From Polyangiaceae bacterium (lineage in GTDB: Bacteria > Myxococcota_A > Polyangia > Polyangiales > Houyiibacteriaceae): 45,598 bases of DNA. The stretch's first letter is position 1. Every line of letters starts with the position of its first letter. Positions 24,123-32,374 of the stretch are shown in pieces. Below the pieces are notes generated by a model, which ran no database searches, had not been told where the DNA came from, and was given only the letters and a program-made list of their open reading frames with translations. The DNA lies in contig JALVDI010000062.1 in NCBI GenBank assembly GCA_027009115.1, forward strand, positions 1 through 45,598, read 5' to 3'. The translations under genes were made by a program, and so were the position numbers.

Positions 24123-24955
24123 CCCCGCAGCCCTGGGACCGCTGGGAGGACCCGCGCCGTGTGCTGGCGCGCCATGGGCTGCGTCCGAGCCGGCGGCACT
24201 CCCAGAACTTCCTGACGAGCAAGAGCGTCGTGGAGGACATCGCGGCAGCCGTCCTGGAGGAGGCCTCACCGGGATGCGAGGTCCTCGAGATCGGCCCCGG
24301 CGTCGGCACCTTGAGCGCCGAGCTCGTGCGGCGGGGCGCACGGGTCACGGCGATCGAGAAGGACCCGCGAATGCTCCAGCTCCTCGAGAAGGAGTTCGGC
24401 GAGCTCGACGCACTTCGGGTCGTGTCCGGGGACGCGGTCGCCCTGCGCATCGACGCGTGGATCCCCGTGCCAGGACGGGTCGCGGGCAACCTCCCGTACG
24501 CGATCACGGGCGTCATCCTTCGACGTCTCGTCGAACAGCGACGCTGCGTGCAACGCGCGGCGCTCATGGTCCAGCGCGAGGTGCGCGACCGCCTGACGGC
24601 GGCGCCAGGGACCAAGGCCTACGGCGCTCCGACCGTCTTTGTGCAGAACGTCTACGAGGTGGCGGACGTCTGCTCGGTGCCGCCAGGCGCATTCCACCCG
24701 CCGCCAAAGGTGCACAGCTCGGTGATCGTGCTGCGACCCCGCCATGCTCCCCGAGCCAAGGACGACACCACGTTCACTCAGCTCGTTCGTGCCGCCTTCG
24801 GGCAGCGCCGCAAGACGCTGCGCAACGCTCTGCGCGCTGCCTTCGACCGGGAGCGGGTCGAGGCGGCCCTCGCGCGCTGCGGCATCGACGGCGGCCGCCG
24901 CGGCGAGACGCTCACCGTCGAGGAGTTCGGAGCCCTCGGCGCCGCCCTTCGCTGA
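24119..24955 (+). CDS. rsmA: 16S rRNA dimethyladenosine transferase RsmA (KsgA)
   Basis: The 278-residue enzyme dimethylates two adjacent adenosines in helix 45 of 16S rRNA. It has the N-terminal RRHSQNFL motif, SAM-binding motif EIGPGVGTLSAEL (~58-70), the acidic IEKD strand, and the active-site motif GNLPYAI (~124). The C-terminal PPPKVHSSVI and FGQRRKTLRNAL are family hallmarks. The GTG at 24119 overlaps the DUF58 stop (GTGA), so it is translated in the MoxR operon. The start matches the usual N-terminal length. Its placement in a MoxR/DUF58 operon is probably incidental housekeeping. Confidence 0.97.
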   Translation: MTPQPWDRWEDPRRVLARHGLRPSRRHSQNFLTSKSVVEDIAAAVLEEASPGCEVLEIGPGVGTLSAELVRRGARVTAIEKDPRMLQLLEKEFGELDALRVVSGDAVALRIDAWIPVPGRVAGNLPYAITGVILRRLVEQRRCVQRAALMVQREVRDRLTAAPGTKAYGAPTVFVQNVYEVADVCSVPPGAFHPPPKVHSSVIVLRPRHAPRAKDDTTFTQLVRAAFGQRRKTLRNALRAAFDRERVEAALARCGIDGGRRGETLTVEEFGALGAALR

Positions 24956-25004
24956 GCCCGCGGGGAGCACGGAGCCCCCCGGAGACGCTGTCTTGGGGCG
25001 GCGG

Positions 25005-25484
25005 CTATGGAGTCGCCTGCCGCGGGAGCGCCCAGGCCTCCCTCAGACATGCCTCGGCGTCCGCGAGGAGCGCCCGCAGGTCGGCGCGCACGGATTCGTC
25101 CGAGGCCGCGACCGAGGTCGCCTCGAGCGCCTCGCGCAGGGTCTCGTCCTCCGGCTCGCCAAGCTCGTCCGCCCCGCCCGCCATAGCCCGAGCGATGCGC
25201 CAGAGGGCGAGCGCTGCGGCGGGAGCGAGCTGCGGGTCGTCGCCTCCGGCCACGGCGGCGAGCGCAGCGACGGCCGCGCGAGGTTCGCGGAGCCAGGGCG
25301 CCGCACGGATCGCCCCGAGCCGCTCCGCTCCAGCCCCCTGAGCGATCCGGCGCAGGACCTCCTCGTCGCCGAGCGACTGGGCCTTCCGCGCCAGCTCCAG
25401 GGGGTCGGCGGTCGGCCGAGGCCCGGTCCGCTGGCCGCTCGCCGCCGCAGCGATGAGGAACGAAATCGACACGAGGACTCGCAC
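25005..25484 (-). CDS. Small exported helical (HEAT-like) protein
   Basis: The 159-residue product starts at GTG 25484 with a signal peptide (VLVSISFLIAAAASGQ). The mature part is all-helical and Ala/Leu/Glu/Arg-rich with pairs of amphipathic helices (ALAAVAGGDDPQLAPAAALA) that resemble one or two HEAT units. It diverges from a 259-residue HEAT protein across 54 nt, and its stop is 49 nt from the convergent rsmA. Coding support is moderate: the leader and the absence of other good frames are the main arguments. The long frame beyond 25484 overlaps the divergent gene and is not used. Function unknown. Confidence 0.68.
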   Translation of the reverse strand: MRVLVSISFLIAAAASGQRTGPRPTADPLELARKAQSLGDEEVLRRIAQGAGAERLGAIRAAPWLREPRAAVAALAAVAGGDDPQLAPAAALALWRIARAMAGGADELGEPEDETLREALEATSVAASDESVRADLRALLADAEACLREAWALPRQATP

Positions 25485-25538
25485 GGGCCCAGCATGCCTC
25501 GGTTGAATCGACGAGGCGAGCGCGATACCACCGCCCCC

Positions 25539-26318
25539 ATGAACCAGCCGACCCTTCCGCTGGCGCTCGCCGTGGCTTTCTCGATAGGCGCCGCGCCGGT
25601 CGCCGCCCAGCGCCTTCGTCTCGCCGACGCCGCGCAGATGCTCGACTCGAGCGATCGGGACGAGGTGCGGATGGGGATCGAGGGCCTGGGCAGCCTCGGC
25701 GGTCGCCGCGCTGCCGCCGCCCTGACAGCCCGGATCCGCCGCGGGCTCCCGGCGGACCTCCTCGACGTGGCGGTCGAGACCCTGGGCCTGTTGGGCGAAG
25801 CGAGCGCGGGCCCTGTGCTCTTTGAGCTCGCCAACCATCGGCGCCCCGAGGTGCGGCGCGCGGCCATCGAGGCGATCGTGAGCTGCCGGCCGCGGGGCGC
25901 CTCGGCGGCGCTGATCGGCGCCCTGGACGACCTCGACCCGCGGGTGCGCGCCAGCGCCGCCGTCGGCCTTGGACAGATCGGCGATACGAACGCCCTGGAG
26001 GTGCTTTTTCAGGCCCTCGACCGCGGACTGCTCGAAGCCGCCACGGCGATCGGGCAGCTCGCCGACGAGCCGGCGCTCCGGCGCCTGGTGGGTTACCTCG
26101 GCCGTATCCCCTTCGATGCCCTGGCGCCCGCGCTCACCGAGGTCTTCGCGCGCCGCGACGTGAGCAGAGAGGTAAAGCTCGACCTCGTCGGCCGAGTCGC
26201 CGAGCTGGCGACCCCCGAGGCGCGGGAGTACCTCACCGAGCTCGCCGAGGCCCTGGGCGACGGCCCGCTGCAGCAAGCTGCCGAGGAAGCGGCGCGCGGC
26301 ATCGTGGAGGGAGGCTGA
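25539..26318 (+). CDS. Exported HEAT-repeat protein
   Basis: The 259-residue protein has a signal peptide ending at PVAAQ (~residue 24), then about six helical HEAT/PBS-lyase-type repeats. Clear units include LVFEL-like and RPEVRRAAIEAIVSC followed by DLDPRVRASAAVGLGQIGD. HEAT solenoids are binding scaffolds, and its export places the partner in the envelope. The ATG at 25539 is the first codon of the signal peptide. The next gene starts 2 nt after the stop, so the two are cotranscribed. It is one of four or five HEAT-type envelope proteins in this window. Confidence 0.88.
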   Translation: MNQPTLPLALAVAFSIGAAPVAAQRLRLADAAQMLDSSDRDEVRMGIEGLGSLGGRRAAAALTARIRRGLPADLLDVAVETLGLLGEASAGPVLFELANHRRPEVRRAAIEAIVSCRPRGASAALIGALDDLDPRVRASAAVGLGQIGDTNALEVLFQALDRGLLEAATAIGQLADEPALRRLVGYLGRIPFDALAPALTEVFARRDVSREVKLDLVGRVAELATPEAREYLTELAEALGDGPLQQAAEEAARGIVEGG

Positions 26319-26319
26319 G

Positions 26320-28428
26320 ATGCGTTGGCTGTTGTTCCTCGCGACCCTCTCGGCCTGTGGAGCGGCCAGTGGCGGCCCGGCGTTCTCTCCCACCTACCCC
26401 GACAACGTGGACGAGGCGATCCAGGCGGTGCTCACGAGGCTCCGCACCGCTCCGCCGAACGACGACGAGCCCGCGGTCGCCGCCGGGGTGACCGACGACG
26501 AGCTGATGGTCGTGGACCTCCGCGAGCGCCGGTTGCTGTGGCGACAAGCTGTCGTGAGCCCCGTAAGCGCGCCTCGGATCGCGGGCGAGCTGGTCCTCCT
26601 GCACGAACGGAGCGGGATCGTCGCCCGAGACCTGCGTAGCGGTGCGATCCGCTTCACTCAGCCAGACGAGGCGCTCTACCTCGCGGGCGCCGACGGCGAG
26701 GGTGAGCGCACGGTCCTGAGCCTCACGACGGGCGGCGGCGTCGGAGCGCGCTCCAAGATCGTGCTCGCCCGGGCCGGCCACATCGTCTGGACGAAGTCCA
26801 TCGACTACGCCGCCGGTGCCCCCGCCCTCGCCGCGGGCATGGTGTTCATCCCCTGGGCTACGCAGAACCTGAGCATCCTCGACGCCGACACGGGCGAAGA
26901 GCTCGCGCGCGTGCGGATCGCCGACACGGTGATCGGCCGCGCCTTCCGGCAGGGCAACAGCGTCTACTTCGGCCAACGCGGCCTCTTCCGGCTCACGGCG
27001 AGCATCACCGGCGGGCGGACGGAGGCGGCGGCCTATTTCGAGCCGCAGCTTCCCGAGTTCCCTGGGGACCCGCCGTTCATGGTCGACCCCTATCAACCGG
27101 CTCCTGCGCCCTCGAGCGCGTTGCACCGCGTCCGCTATGCCTGGCACGCCGCCGGCGAGGGTGACGAGGTGCGCCTCGCCGACGACAACCTCTACGCGAT
27201 CTTCTACCGCGTGGTCTTCGCGCTCGACCCTGCCGGCGATTCGGTCCGGTGGGTCTACGTGCACGAACGGGACATCGTGGGGGCCCAGGGACAGGCGGGC
27301 GGCCTCCTCATCGCCGACGCCGACGGCGGTTTCACACGTCTCTCGGCCCACGATGGGCTGCCGCACTGGAGCCATGACGCCGACACCACGGCGCTGGCCG
27401 CCTCGCTCCGTGCAGAAGGTTTCGCGCCGGACGAAGGCCCCCAAGGACAGGCCGCGCCGCTCCGCGACCAGCTCCTCGCTGCCGCGCACGATCCCGACGC
27501 CCGCCTCGTGCCCGCCCGGGTCCTGGCGACTCGGATGCTGGCGGCGCTTCCCGAGGCCGAGGCAACCGGCCACCTCATCGCCCTGTGCGACGACCGGCGG
27601 GCTCCCCCGCCGGTGAAGACCGCCGCCTGCGAGGCCCTGGCCGAACGCACCACCGGCTCGGAGCTCGTGCTGGAGGCCCTCGAGCGCCACGCGCGCTTCC
27701 TCGCGCAAACCACCGCCCCGCCGGTTGGAGCCCTCGCCCGAGCTGCGGTGCACATGCAAGCCCGAGAGGCGGTGCCGCTGCTCTTGAGCCACGTGCGCGA
27801 CCCCGCGACGGAGGCGCCGGACCTGGCACCGCTCATCGACGCCATCGCCGCCCTCGGCGATCGCTCCGCGCTGGAGCCGCTGAGGGACTTTCTGCGTCTC
27901 TACCACGCCGAAGCGACGGACGACGCCCTGGTCGCCGCCGTCGGTGCAGCCGCCGACGCCCTCGTGGCGCTCGAGGGCGCCTCCGCGGCCGAGACCATCG
28001 AACCCCTCGCGGAAGACCCGCTCGCGCCGGAGCCCGCGCGGGCACGGCTCCGCGCCACCTTGAGCGCCCTGGCGGCCGAAGAGGAGCAGGGAGAGGAACC
28101 CCCGAGCGACGGGGAGGGTGAGGCCACGACCGATGACGGCGCGACCGATGCCGCGACCGACGAGCGCCCCGAGCGCATCGACGCCGCCGTCGTGGCTCGA
28201 ACGCTCGACCCGGTGCAGGCCGAGCTGAGGGCCTGCCTGCGCCAAGACTCCGAAGGGGCCCGGGCGGCGCGCCTCGTCCTCCGCATCGGCGGCGACGGCA
28301 CCCTGCAGCACGTGAGCGTCTCGCCCCGGCGCCTGGCCGGCTGCATCGAGCCGATCGTACGGCGCGCGCGCTTCCCGGCCAGCCGGCGCAATGTGAACGA
28401 GCAGGTCACCTACCGCGTGCGACGCTGA
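26320..28428 (+). CDS. Lipoprotein with beta-propeller, HEAT and TonB/AgmX-like C-terminal parts
   Basis: The 702-residue product begins MRWLLFLATLSAC, a textbook lipobox (LSAC, Cys 13). Residues ~60-370 have PQQ/BamB-like propeller strands (VDLRERRLLWRQ, LDADTGEELARV, FALDPAGDSVRWVYV). Residues ~385-600 are HEAT-type helices. After an acidic linker with ATDDGATDAATDE, the last ~85 residues form an AgmX/PglI- or TonB-C-like domain (ELRACLRQ ... RLVLRIGGDGTL ... CIEPIVRRARFPA). That C-terminal type is frequent in myxobacterial gliding and envelope proteins. The fusion of a BamB-like propeller with HEAT and this domain in one lipoprotein is unusual. It is 2 nt from the HEAT gene upstream, and an LpoA-like gene follows. 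Confidence 0.85.
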   Translation: MRWLLFLATLSACGAASGGPAFSPTYPDNVDEAIQAVLTRLRTAPPNDDEPAVAAGVTDDELMVVDLRERRLLWRQAVVSPVSAPRIAGELVLLHERSGIVARDLRSGAIRFTQPDEALYLAGADGEGERTVLSLTTGGGVGARSKIVLARAGHIVWTKSIDYAAGAPALAAGMVFIPWATQNLSILDADTGEELARVRIADTVIGRAFRQGNSVYFGQRGLFRLTASITGGRTEAAAYFEPQLPEFPGDPPFMVDPYQPAPAPSSALHRVRYAWHAAGEGDEVRLADDNLYAIFYRVVFALDPAGDSVRWVYVHERDIVGAQGQAGGLLIADADGGFTRLSAHDGLPHWSHDADTTALAASLRAEGFAPDEGPQGQAAPLRDQLLAAAHDPDARLVPARVLATRMLAALPEAEATGHLIALCDDRRAPPPVKTAACEALAERTTGSELVLEALERHARFLAQTTAPPVGALARAAVHMQAREAVPLLLSHVRDPATEAPDLAPLIDAIAALGDRSALEPLRDFLRLYHAEATDDALVAAVGAAADALVALEGASAAETIEPLAEDPLAPEPARARLRATLSALAAEEEQGEEPPSDGEGEATTDDGATDAATDERPERIDAAVVARTLDPVQAELRACLRQDSEGARAARLVLRIGGDGTLQHVSVSPRRLAGCIEPIVRRARFPASRRNVNEQVTYRVRR

Positions 28429-28476
28429 GGCCTTCGATGCGTGACGCACCGCTTTGTTGTCCCCGCCGCTCCCGTC

Positions 28477-28492
28477 TGGCACGCCTCGGGCT
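28477..28492 (+). promoter_or_regulatory. Weak sigma-54-like box before the LpoA-like gene
   Basis: TGGCACG-CCTC-GGGCT keeps the invariant GG and GC of a -24/-12 sigma-54 promoter at the right spacing, but has GG where consensus has TT. The implied start would be about 35 nt before the GTG at 28538. Chance matches are likely in GC-rich DNA; it is listed because two sigma-54 activators lie nearby. Confidence 0.2.
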
Positions 28493-28537
28493 GTGGTGGC
28501 GGCGGTGGCGCGTACAGACGTCCTGGGAGCGCTCGAG

Positions 28538-30421
28538 GTGAGCTGGCGTGCCGCCTGGCTCTGCGCGGTCGGGGTCGTCCTCGTCATGGGAGGTTGCCCA
28601 CCCAGGAGCTCGAAGGAGCGGACGCTGCCGGCCGTCACGAGTGACGATCCCGCCGCCGAGGCATCGCTCCGGCAGGCCCAGGAGGCCGCGGACGCCGGCG
28701 ACCTCGACGCTGCCGAGGACCGCTACCGCGCCTTCTTGCGAGACTTCCCCGACGACCCCCTCGTGGCCCTCGCGCACCTCGGGCTCGGGCGGGTGCTCCT
28801 CGCCAAGGGCGCCATCGCCCAGGCCCGCGCCGAGTTCGCGCCCCTTGGCGAGCACCCGGACCCAGCGCTCGCGGAGCGCGCACGCCTCTACGAAGCGGTC
28901 GCGATGCACCTCGGAGGCGAGAGCGCCCAGGCCATCGAGCGCCTGCGGCCTCTGGCGGGCCGCACCGCCGACCCGGACGACACGGCCCTGCTCTACCAGA
29001 CCCTCGGGGCAGCCGCCGAGCGCCTGGGCCAACGCGCAGAGGCCGTCGCCGCTTACGACGCGCTCGTCCGCAGCGAAGCCCCGGCGGAGGCCAAGACCGA
29101 GGCACGGACCCGCCTCGACGAGCTGGTGAGGGCTCTGGACGCCGACGAGCTCGACGGGCTCTTCGACCGCCTCCCTCGGGACGGCCACGCCTGGCCCGAA
29201 GTGGGTCGCCGCGCGCTCCGGGAGGCCTTCGCGCGGGGTGACCTGGCCCGAGTGCGGTCCGTCGCCGCAGCCCTCGAGGCCCAGGACGTCCCCCTCGACC
29301 GCGACCTCCAGTCGATCGCGCTTCGCGCCGAACGGACCGGGCGCACGGATCTGGGCGCCATCGGCGCCATCCTCCCGCTCACGGGCCGCGGGCAGGAGGT
29401 CGGCCGGCTCGCGCTGCAAGGACTGATGCTGGCCGCAGGGCTCCCGCCGGAGGCTCCGCCCGGCCCTGGGACGCCTCGCATCTTCTTCCGCGACAGCCGC
29501 GGTGAGGCCGCCCGCGCCGCCCGTGCCGTCGACGATCTGGTGACCCTGCACCAGGTCGTCGCCATCGTGGGCCCAGTGGACGCCCGCGCCGCCCGCGCCG
29601 CCGCACATCGCGCCCAGGAGCTCGGCGTACCGATCCTCACCCTGAGCCCCGAGCGCTCGGTGGTGGACGAAGGCGAGCTCGTCTTCCGCCTCTTTCCTTC
29701 CCCGCAGGACGAAGCAGAGGCCCTCGTGGCCTACGCGCTGGCTCGGGGCGCGCACCGCTTCGCTGCCTTCCGGCCGGACCACGGTTACGGGGCCACGATG
29801 ACTGGCGCCGTGCAGCAGGCGGTGCAGCGGCGCGGCGGCGAGTGGGTCGGTGAGGTCCGCTACTCCCCCGAGGCGACGTCCTTCGGGGAGCCCCTTCAGG
29901 CGCTCGCGGGGCTTCGTTTCGACGCCCTGCTGATCCCGGACCACGCGCGGCGAGTTGCCCTCATCGCGCCGGCCCTCGCCGCCGCAGGGTACTGGAGCGG
30001 AGCGCCCGGTGCGCAAGCCCCGGCCGGTGCGCGGCCCGTCCAACTCCTCGTTCCGAGCGTCGGGCTCGACGAGGCGCTGCTTCGGACCACGAGCCGCTAC
30101 CTTCAGGGCGCAGCCTTCGCCCACGCCTTTCCCCCCGGCAGCGTCGAGGGGCTCAGGCGCGAGTTCGCCGACGCCTTCGCCGAGCGCTTCCGGCGCAGCC
30201 CCGACGCCTACGCGGCCTCGGCCTTCGACGCCTTCCACCTGGTGCGCGCCGCGGTCGCCGCAGGGGCCCGGTCGCGCGAGGAGGTCGCCCAACGCCTCGC
30301 CTCCGGCCTGGAAGTCGACACCGTGGGGCCGAGCCGCGGCTTCGACGCCCACCGCCAGCCACTCCACGGCACGCGGGTGTGGGTCTTGGAAGCGTCGGGT
30401 CTTCGTCCACCGCCGCCGTGA
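28538..30421 (+). CDS. LpoA-like penicillin-binding-protein activator lipoprotein
   Basis: The 627-residue product, started at GTG 28538 (GGGAG 8 nt upstream), has a leader ending in VMGGC (lipidated Cys ~20). A TPR-rich N-terminal half follows (~35-210, for example DLDAAEDRYRAFLRDFPDDP). Its C-terminal half (~270-610) is a type I periplasmic binding-protein fold (AIGAILPLTGRGQEVG, VAIVGPVDARAARAAAHRA, PILTLSPER). TPR plus a periplasmic-binding fold is the architecture of LpoA, the outer-membrane activator of PBP1a; branched-chain amino acid-binding proteins share the C-terminal fold but not the TPRs. Its place after the HEAT/propeller lipoprotein suggests an envelope-growth cluster. Upstream in-frame starts would precede the leader. 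Confidence 0.85.
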   Translation: MSWRAAWLCAVGVVLVMGGCPPRSSKERTLPAVTSDDPAAEASLRQAQEAADAGDLDAAEDRYRAFLRDFPDDPLVALAHLGLGRVLLAKGAIAQARAEFAPLGEHPDPALAERARLYEAVAMHLGGESAQAIERLRPLAGRTADPDDTALLYQTLGAAAERLGQRAEAVAAYDALVRSEAPAEAKTEARTRLDELVRALDADELDGLFDRLPRDGHAWPEVGRRALREAFARGDLARVRSVAAALEAQDVPLDRDLQSIALRAERTGRTDLGAIGAILPLTGRGQEVGRLALQGLMLAAGLPPEAPPGPGTPRIFFRDSRGEAARAARAVDDLVTLHQVVAIVGPVDARAARAAAHRAQELGVPILTLSPERSVVDEGELVFRLFPSPQDEAEALVAYALARGAHRFAAFRPDHGYGATMTGAVQQAVQRRGGEWVGEVRYSPEATSFGEPLQALAGLRFDALLIPDHARRVALIAPALAAAGYWSGAPGAQAPAGARPVQLLVPSVGLDEALLRTTSRYLQGAAFAHAFPPGSVEGLRREFADAFAERFRRSPDAYAASAFDAFHLVRAAVAAGARSREEVAQRLASGLEVDTVGPSRGFDAHRQPLHGTRVWVLEASGLRPPPP

Positions 30422-30437
30422 GGCGCCCGGGGCCCGC

Positions 30438-31649
30438 TCACTGCATCAGGAACAGCGCCGCGCCCCCGAGAACGAGCGCCAGGAGCAGACCCGCGACGAG
30501 CCCCACGACCAGCCCTCCCCGCGGGCCTTTGGGCCGCGCCTCGGGCGCACCGGTCGCCACGGGCACGGTGATCCGATCGCGCTCACTCGGCTCGGCCGGC
30601 CCGACGGCAGGCGCCGGCGCAGCGACTTGCGGCGGCGCGGTCAAGGAGAGCGCCCGCGCGATCTCCGCTCTCGGCGTCTGGCCCCAGCGGCGGTGATCCC
30701 CCTCCAGGCCGAAGGCCCGAACGACCTCGTCCGCGAAGGCGCCCGCAGAGCTCGGCCGCTCGGCCTTGTCCTTGCGAAGCCCACGGAGCACCACCTCGTC
30801 GAACGCGGACGGGTAGCGCGGGTTCAGGGAGCTTGGCGGCGGCGGATCCTGGTTGACGATCTTCATCAGGATCTCCGCGACGTTCGCCCCCTCGAAGGCG
30901 ACCCGCCCGGTCGCCATCTCCCAGAGGATCGCAGCGATGGCGAAGACATCGGTCCGCTGGTCGACGTCGAGCTTCCCCATCGCCTGCTCCGGCGACATGT
31001 AGTACGGCGATCCGAGGGTCGTACCGAAGGCGGTCAGCTTCGGGCCGGTCTCCATCTGCAACTTCACCGAGCCGAAATCCAGCACCTTCACGACGTCTCC
31101 TTCGTCCGACTGCACGAGGAACACGTTGTCCGGCTTGAGGTCGCGGTGGATGACGCCAAACGAGTGCGCGTGGTCGAGGGCGGAGGCGAGCTGACACACG
31201 ATACGGAGCGCACGATCCGGAGAGAGGGCTCCTTCGCGCGCGATGGCCGCGCTCAGCTCCTCCCCGCGCAGGTACTCCATGGTCAGAAACCAGGAGCCAT
31301 CGCCGGTCTCGCCGAATTCCTCGACCCTCACGATGTTCGGGTGGTCGAATTCCTCGGCCGTCTCGTACTCCCTCTTGAAGCGCTCGACCGCGACCGCGTC
31401 CTTCGCGACCTCGGGATGCAGCACCTTGATGGCCACCTGCTTCTTCGTCTGGGGGTGACGCCCTTCGTAGACCCGACCCATCGCCCCGTCAGCAACGCGG
31501 GCGGCGACGATGTACGACTTGAGCTGTGTGCCAAGGCGCGGGTCGAAGTCGTCGGGGTCCTGCTCCTGGATCGTGACCGTGCCGTCGTGCCCACAGAAGA
31601 ACACGTCGTCCCCATAGACCGCTGCGCATGCCGGACATTTGCGCGCCAC
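30438..31649 (-). CDS. Zinc-ribbon, tail-anchored serine/threonine kinase
   Basis: The 403-residue kinase starts at GTG 31649. An N-terminal zinc-ribbon-like motif (CPACAAVYGDDVFFCGHDG) precedes the kinase domain (~45-310): glycine loop VADGAMGRVYEG, Lys in VAIKVLHPE, VIHRDLKPDNVFL, VLDFGSVK and YMSPEQAMG. A Pro/Ala linker and a C-terminal membrane helix (GLVVGLVAGLLLALVLGGAALF) follow, with almost nothing outside, so it is tail-anchored and has no extracellular sensor. It is the last gene of an operon also encoding an FHA-sigma-54 activator, a PPIase-like lipoprotein and a roadblock-like protein, 38 nt from the last. It ends 16 nt from the convergent LpoA-like gene. Confidence 0.94.
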   Translation of the reverse strand: MARKCPACAAVYGDDVFFCGHDGTVTIQEQDPDDFDPRLGTQLKSYIVAARVADGAMGRVYEGRHPQTKKQVAIKVLHPEVAKDAVAVERFKREYETAEEFDHPNIVRVEEFGETGDGSWFLTMEYLRGEELSAAIAREGALSPDRALRIVCQLASALDHAHSFGVIHRDLKPDNVFLVQSDEGDVVKVLDFGSVKLQMETGPKLTAFGTTLGSPYYMSPEQAMGKLDVDQRTDVFAIAAILWEMATGRVAFEGANVAEILMKIVNQDPPPPSSLNPRYPSAFDEVVLRGLRKDKAERPSSAGAFADEVVRAFGLEGDHRRWGQTPRAEIARALSLTAPPQVAAPAPAVGPAEPSERDRITVPVATGAPEARPKGPRGGLVVGLVAGLLLALVLGGAALFLMQ

Positions 31650-31687
31650 GGCGCGATGGTAACCCCTCACCCCATCGGCGGAAAGCC

Positions 31688-32374
31688 TCACCAGCGCATC
31701 CACCGGCGCTCGGTCGGATCGTAAGCCAGGGTGAGCTCGTCGTCGGCTTCGGTCCGCACACGGAAACACACGAGCTGCTCTCCGGCGACGCCGCCACCCT
31801 CCTCCCAGCGGCCCAGCACATCGCTGATGCGCTGCCGCCGCCCCCCCTCGACGAAGGCCGTCGGTGCGAAGGGCCAGCCCGTCGCCCGGCGCGTCGACAC
31901 ATGGAGACCGGGCGCGCAGGGATCCCACGGCGGAGGCGCGATGCCTGCCTCGCGCCGAAGCTTCGTGACCGCCTCCTCGACGGCCCCGAGCAACGCCTGG
32001 GTCGTGCCCCGGGCCTCCACCACCACCACGAGCGCGTACCCCTCGCCGAGGGCCCGGACCACGAACTCGCGTCCGACGCCCGCGACCTCGAGGCTCGACG
32101 GATGCCCGGCACCAAGCCCCCTGGCGAAAGTACGCACCCGGTCCATCACGAGCCGCATATGTGCCCCGGCAACGCGGGCCTCGTATGGGGAGATCGCCGA
32201 GCAGTAGTCCACCGTCTCGCCTTCGTCGTCGACGAACACCGCGGCCAGGATCGCGGGCTCGCGCGTCCACAGCTCGCGCAGGGTCGGCGTGAAGAGGGTC
32301 TCCTCCATGTCCCGCGCGGCCTCCTCGCTGGGCGCACGGATCCGCAACGCGAAGGTCGACGAGCGCCGGTTCAC
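31688..32374 (-). CDS. Roadblock/LC7-like protein with a unique C-terminus
   Basis: The 228-residue cytoplasmic protein starts at GTG 32374, overlapping the PPIase stop by 3 nt (GTGA). Residues ~35-130 have the helix-strand pattern of roadblock/LC7 proteins: AILAAVFVDDEGETVDYCSA ... VGREFVVRALGEGYALVVVV. These regulate small GTPases and motility switches in myxobacteria (MglB is the known case). The remaining ~90 residues end in WEEGGGVAGEQLVCFRVRTE... and match no family I recognise. Assignment rests on pattern, not on conserved catalytic residues. The operon context, before a tail-anchored kinase, suggests signalling. The frame extends upstream to 32575 but that part overlaps the PPIase gene. 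Confidence 0.72.
   Translation of the reverse strand: MNRRSSTFALRIRAPSEEAARDMEETLFTPTLRELWTREPAILAAVFVDDEGETVDYCSAISPYEARVAGAHMRLVMDRVRTFARGLGAGHPSSLEVAGVGREFVVRALGEGYALVVVVEARGTTQALLGAVEEAVTKLRREAGIAPPPWDPCAPGLHVSTRRATGWPFAPTAFVEGGRRQRISDVLGRWEEGGGVAGEQLVCFRVRTEADDELTLAYDPTERRWMRW

Noticed and set aside
26233-28638. 801-codon minus-strand frame
   Set aside because: Shadow of the propeller/HEAT lipoprotein; no motif, and the plus-strand product has a lipobox and domains.
31650-32270. N-terminal extension of the zinc-ribbon kinase
   Set aside because: Antisense-like composition and overlap with the roadblock-like gene; the Cys motif begins at the GTG at 31649.
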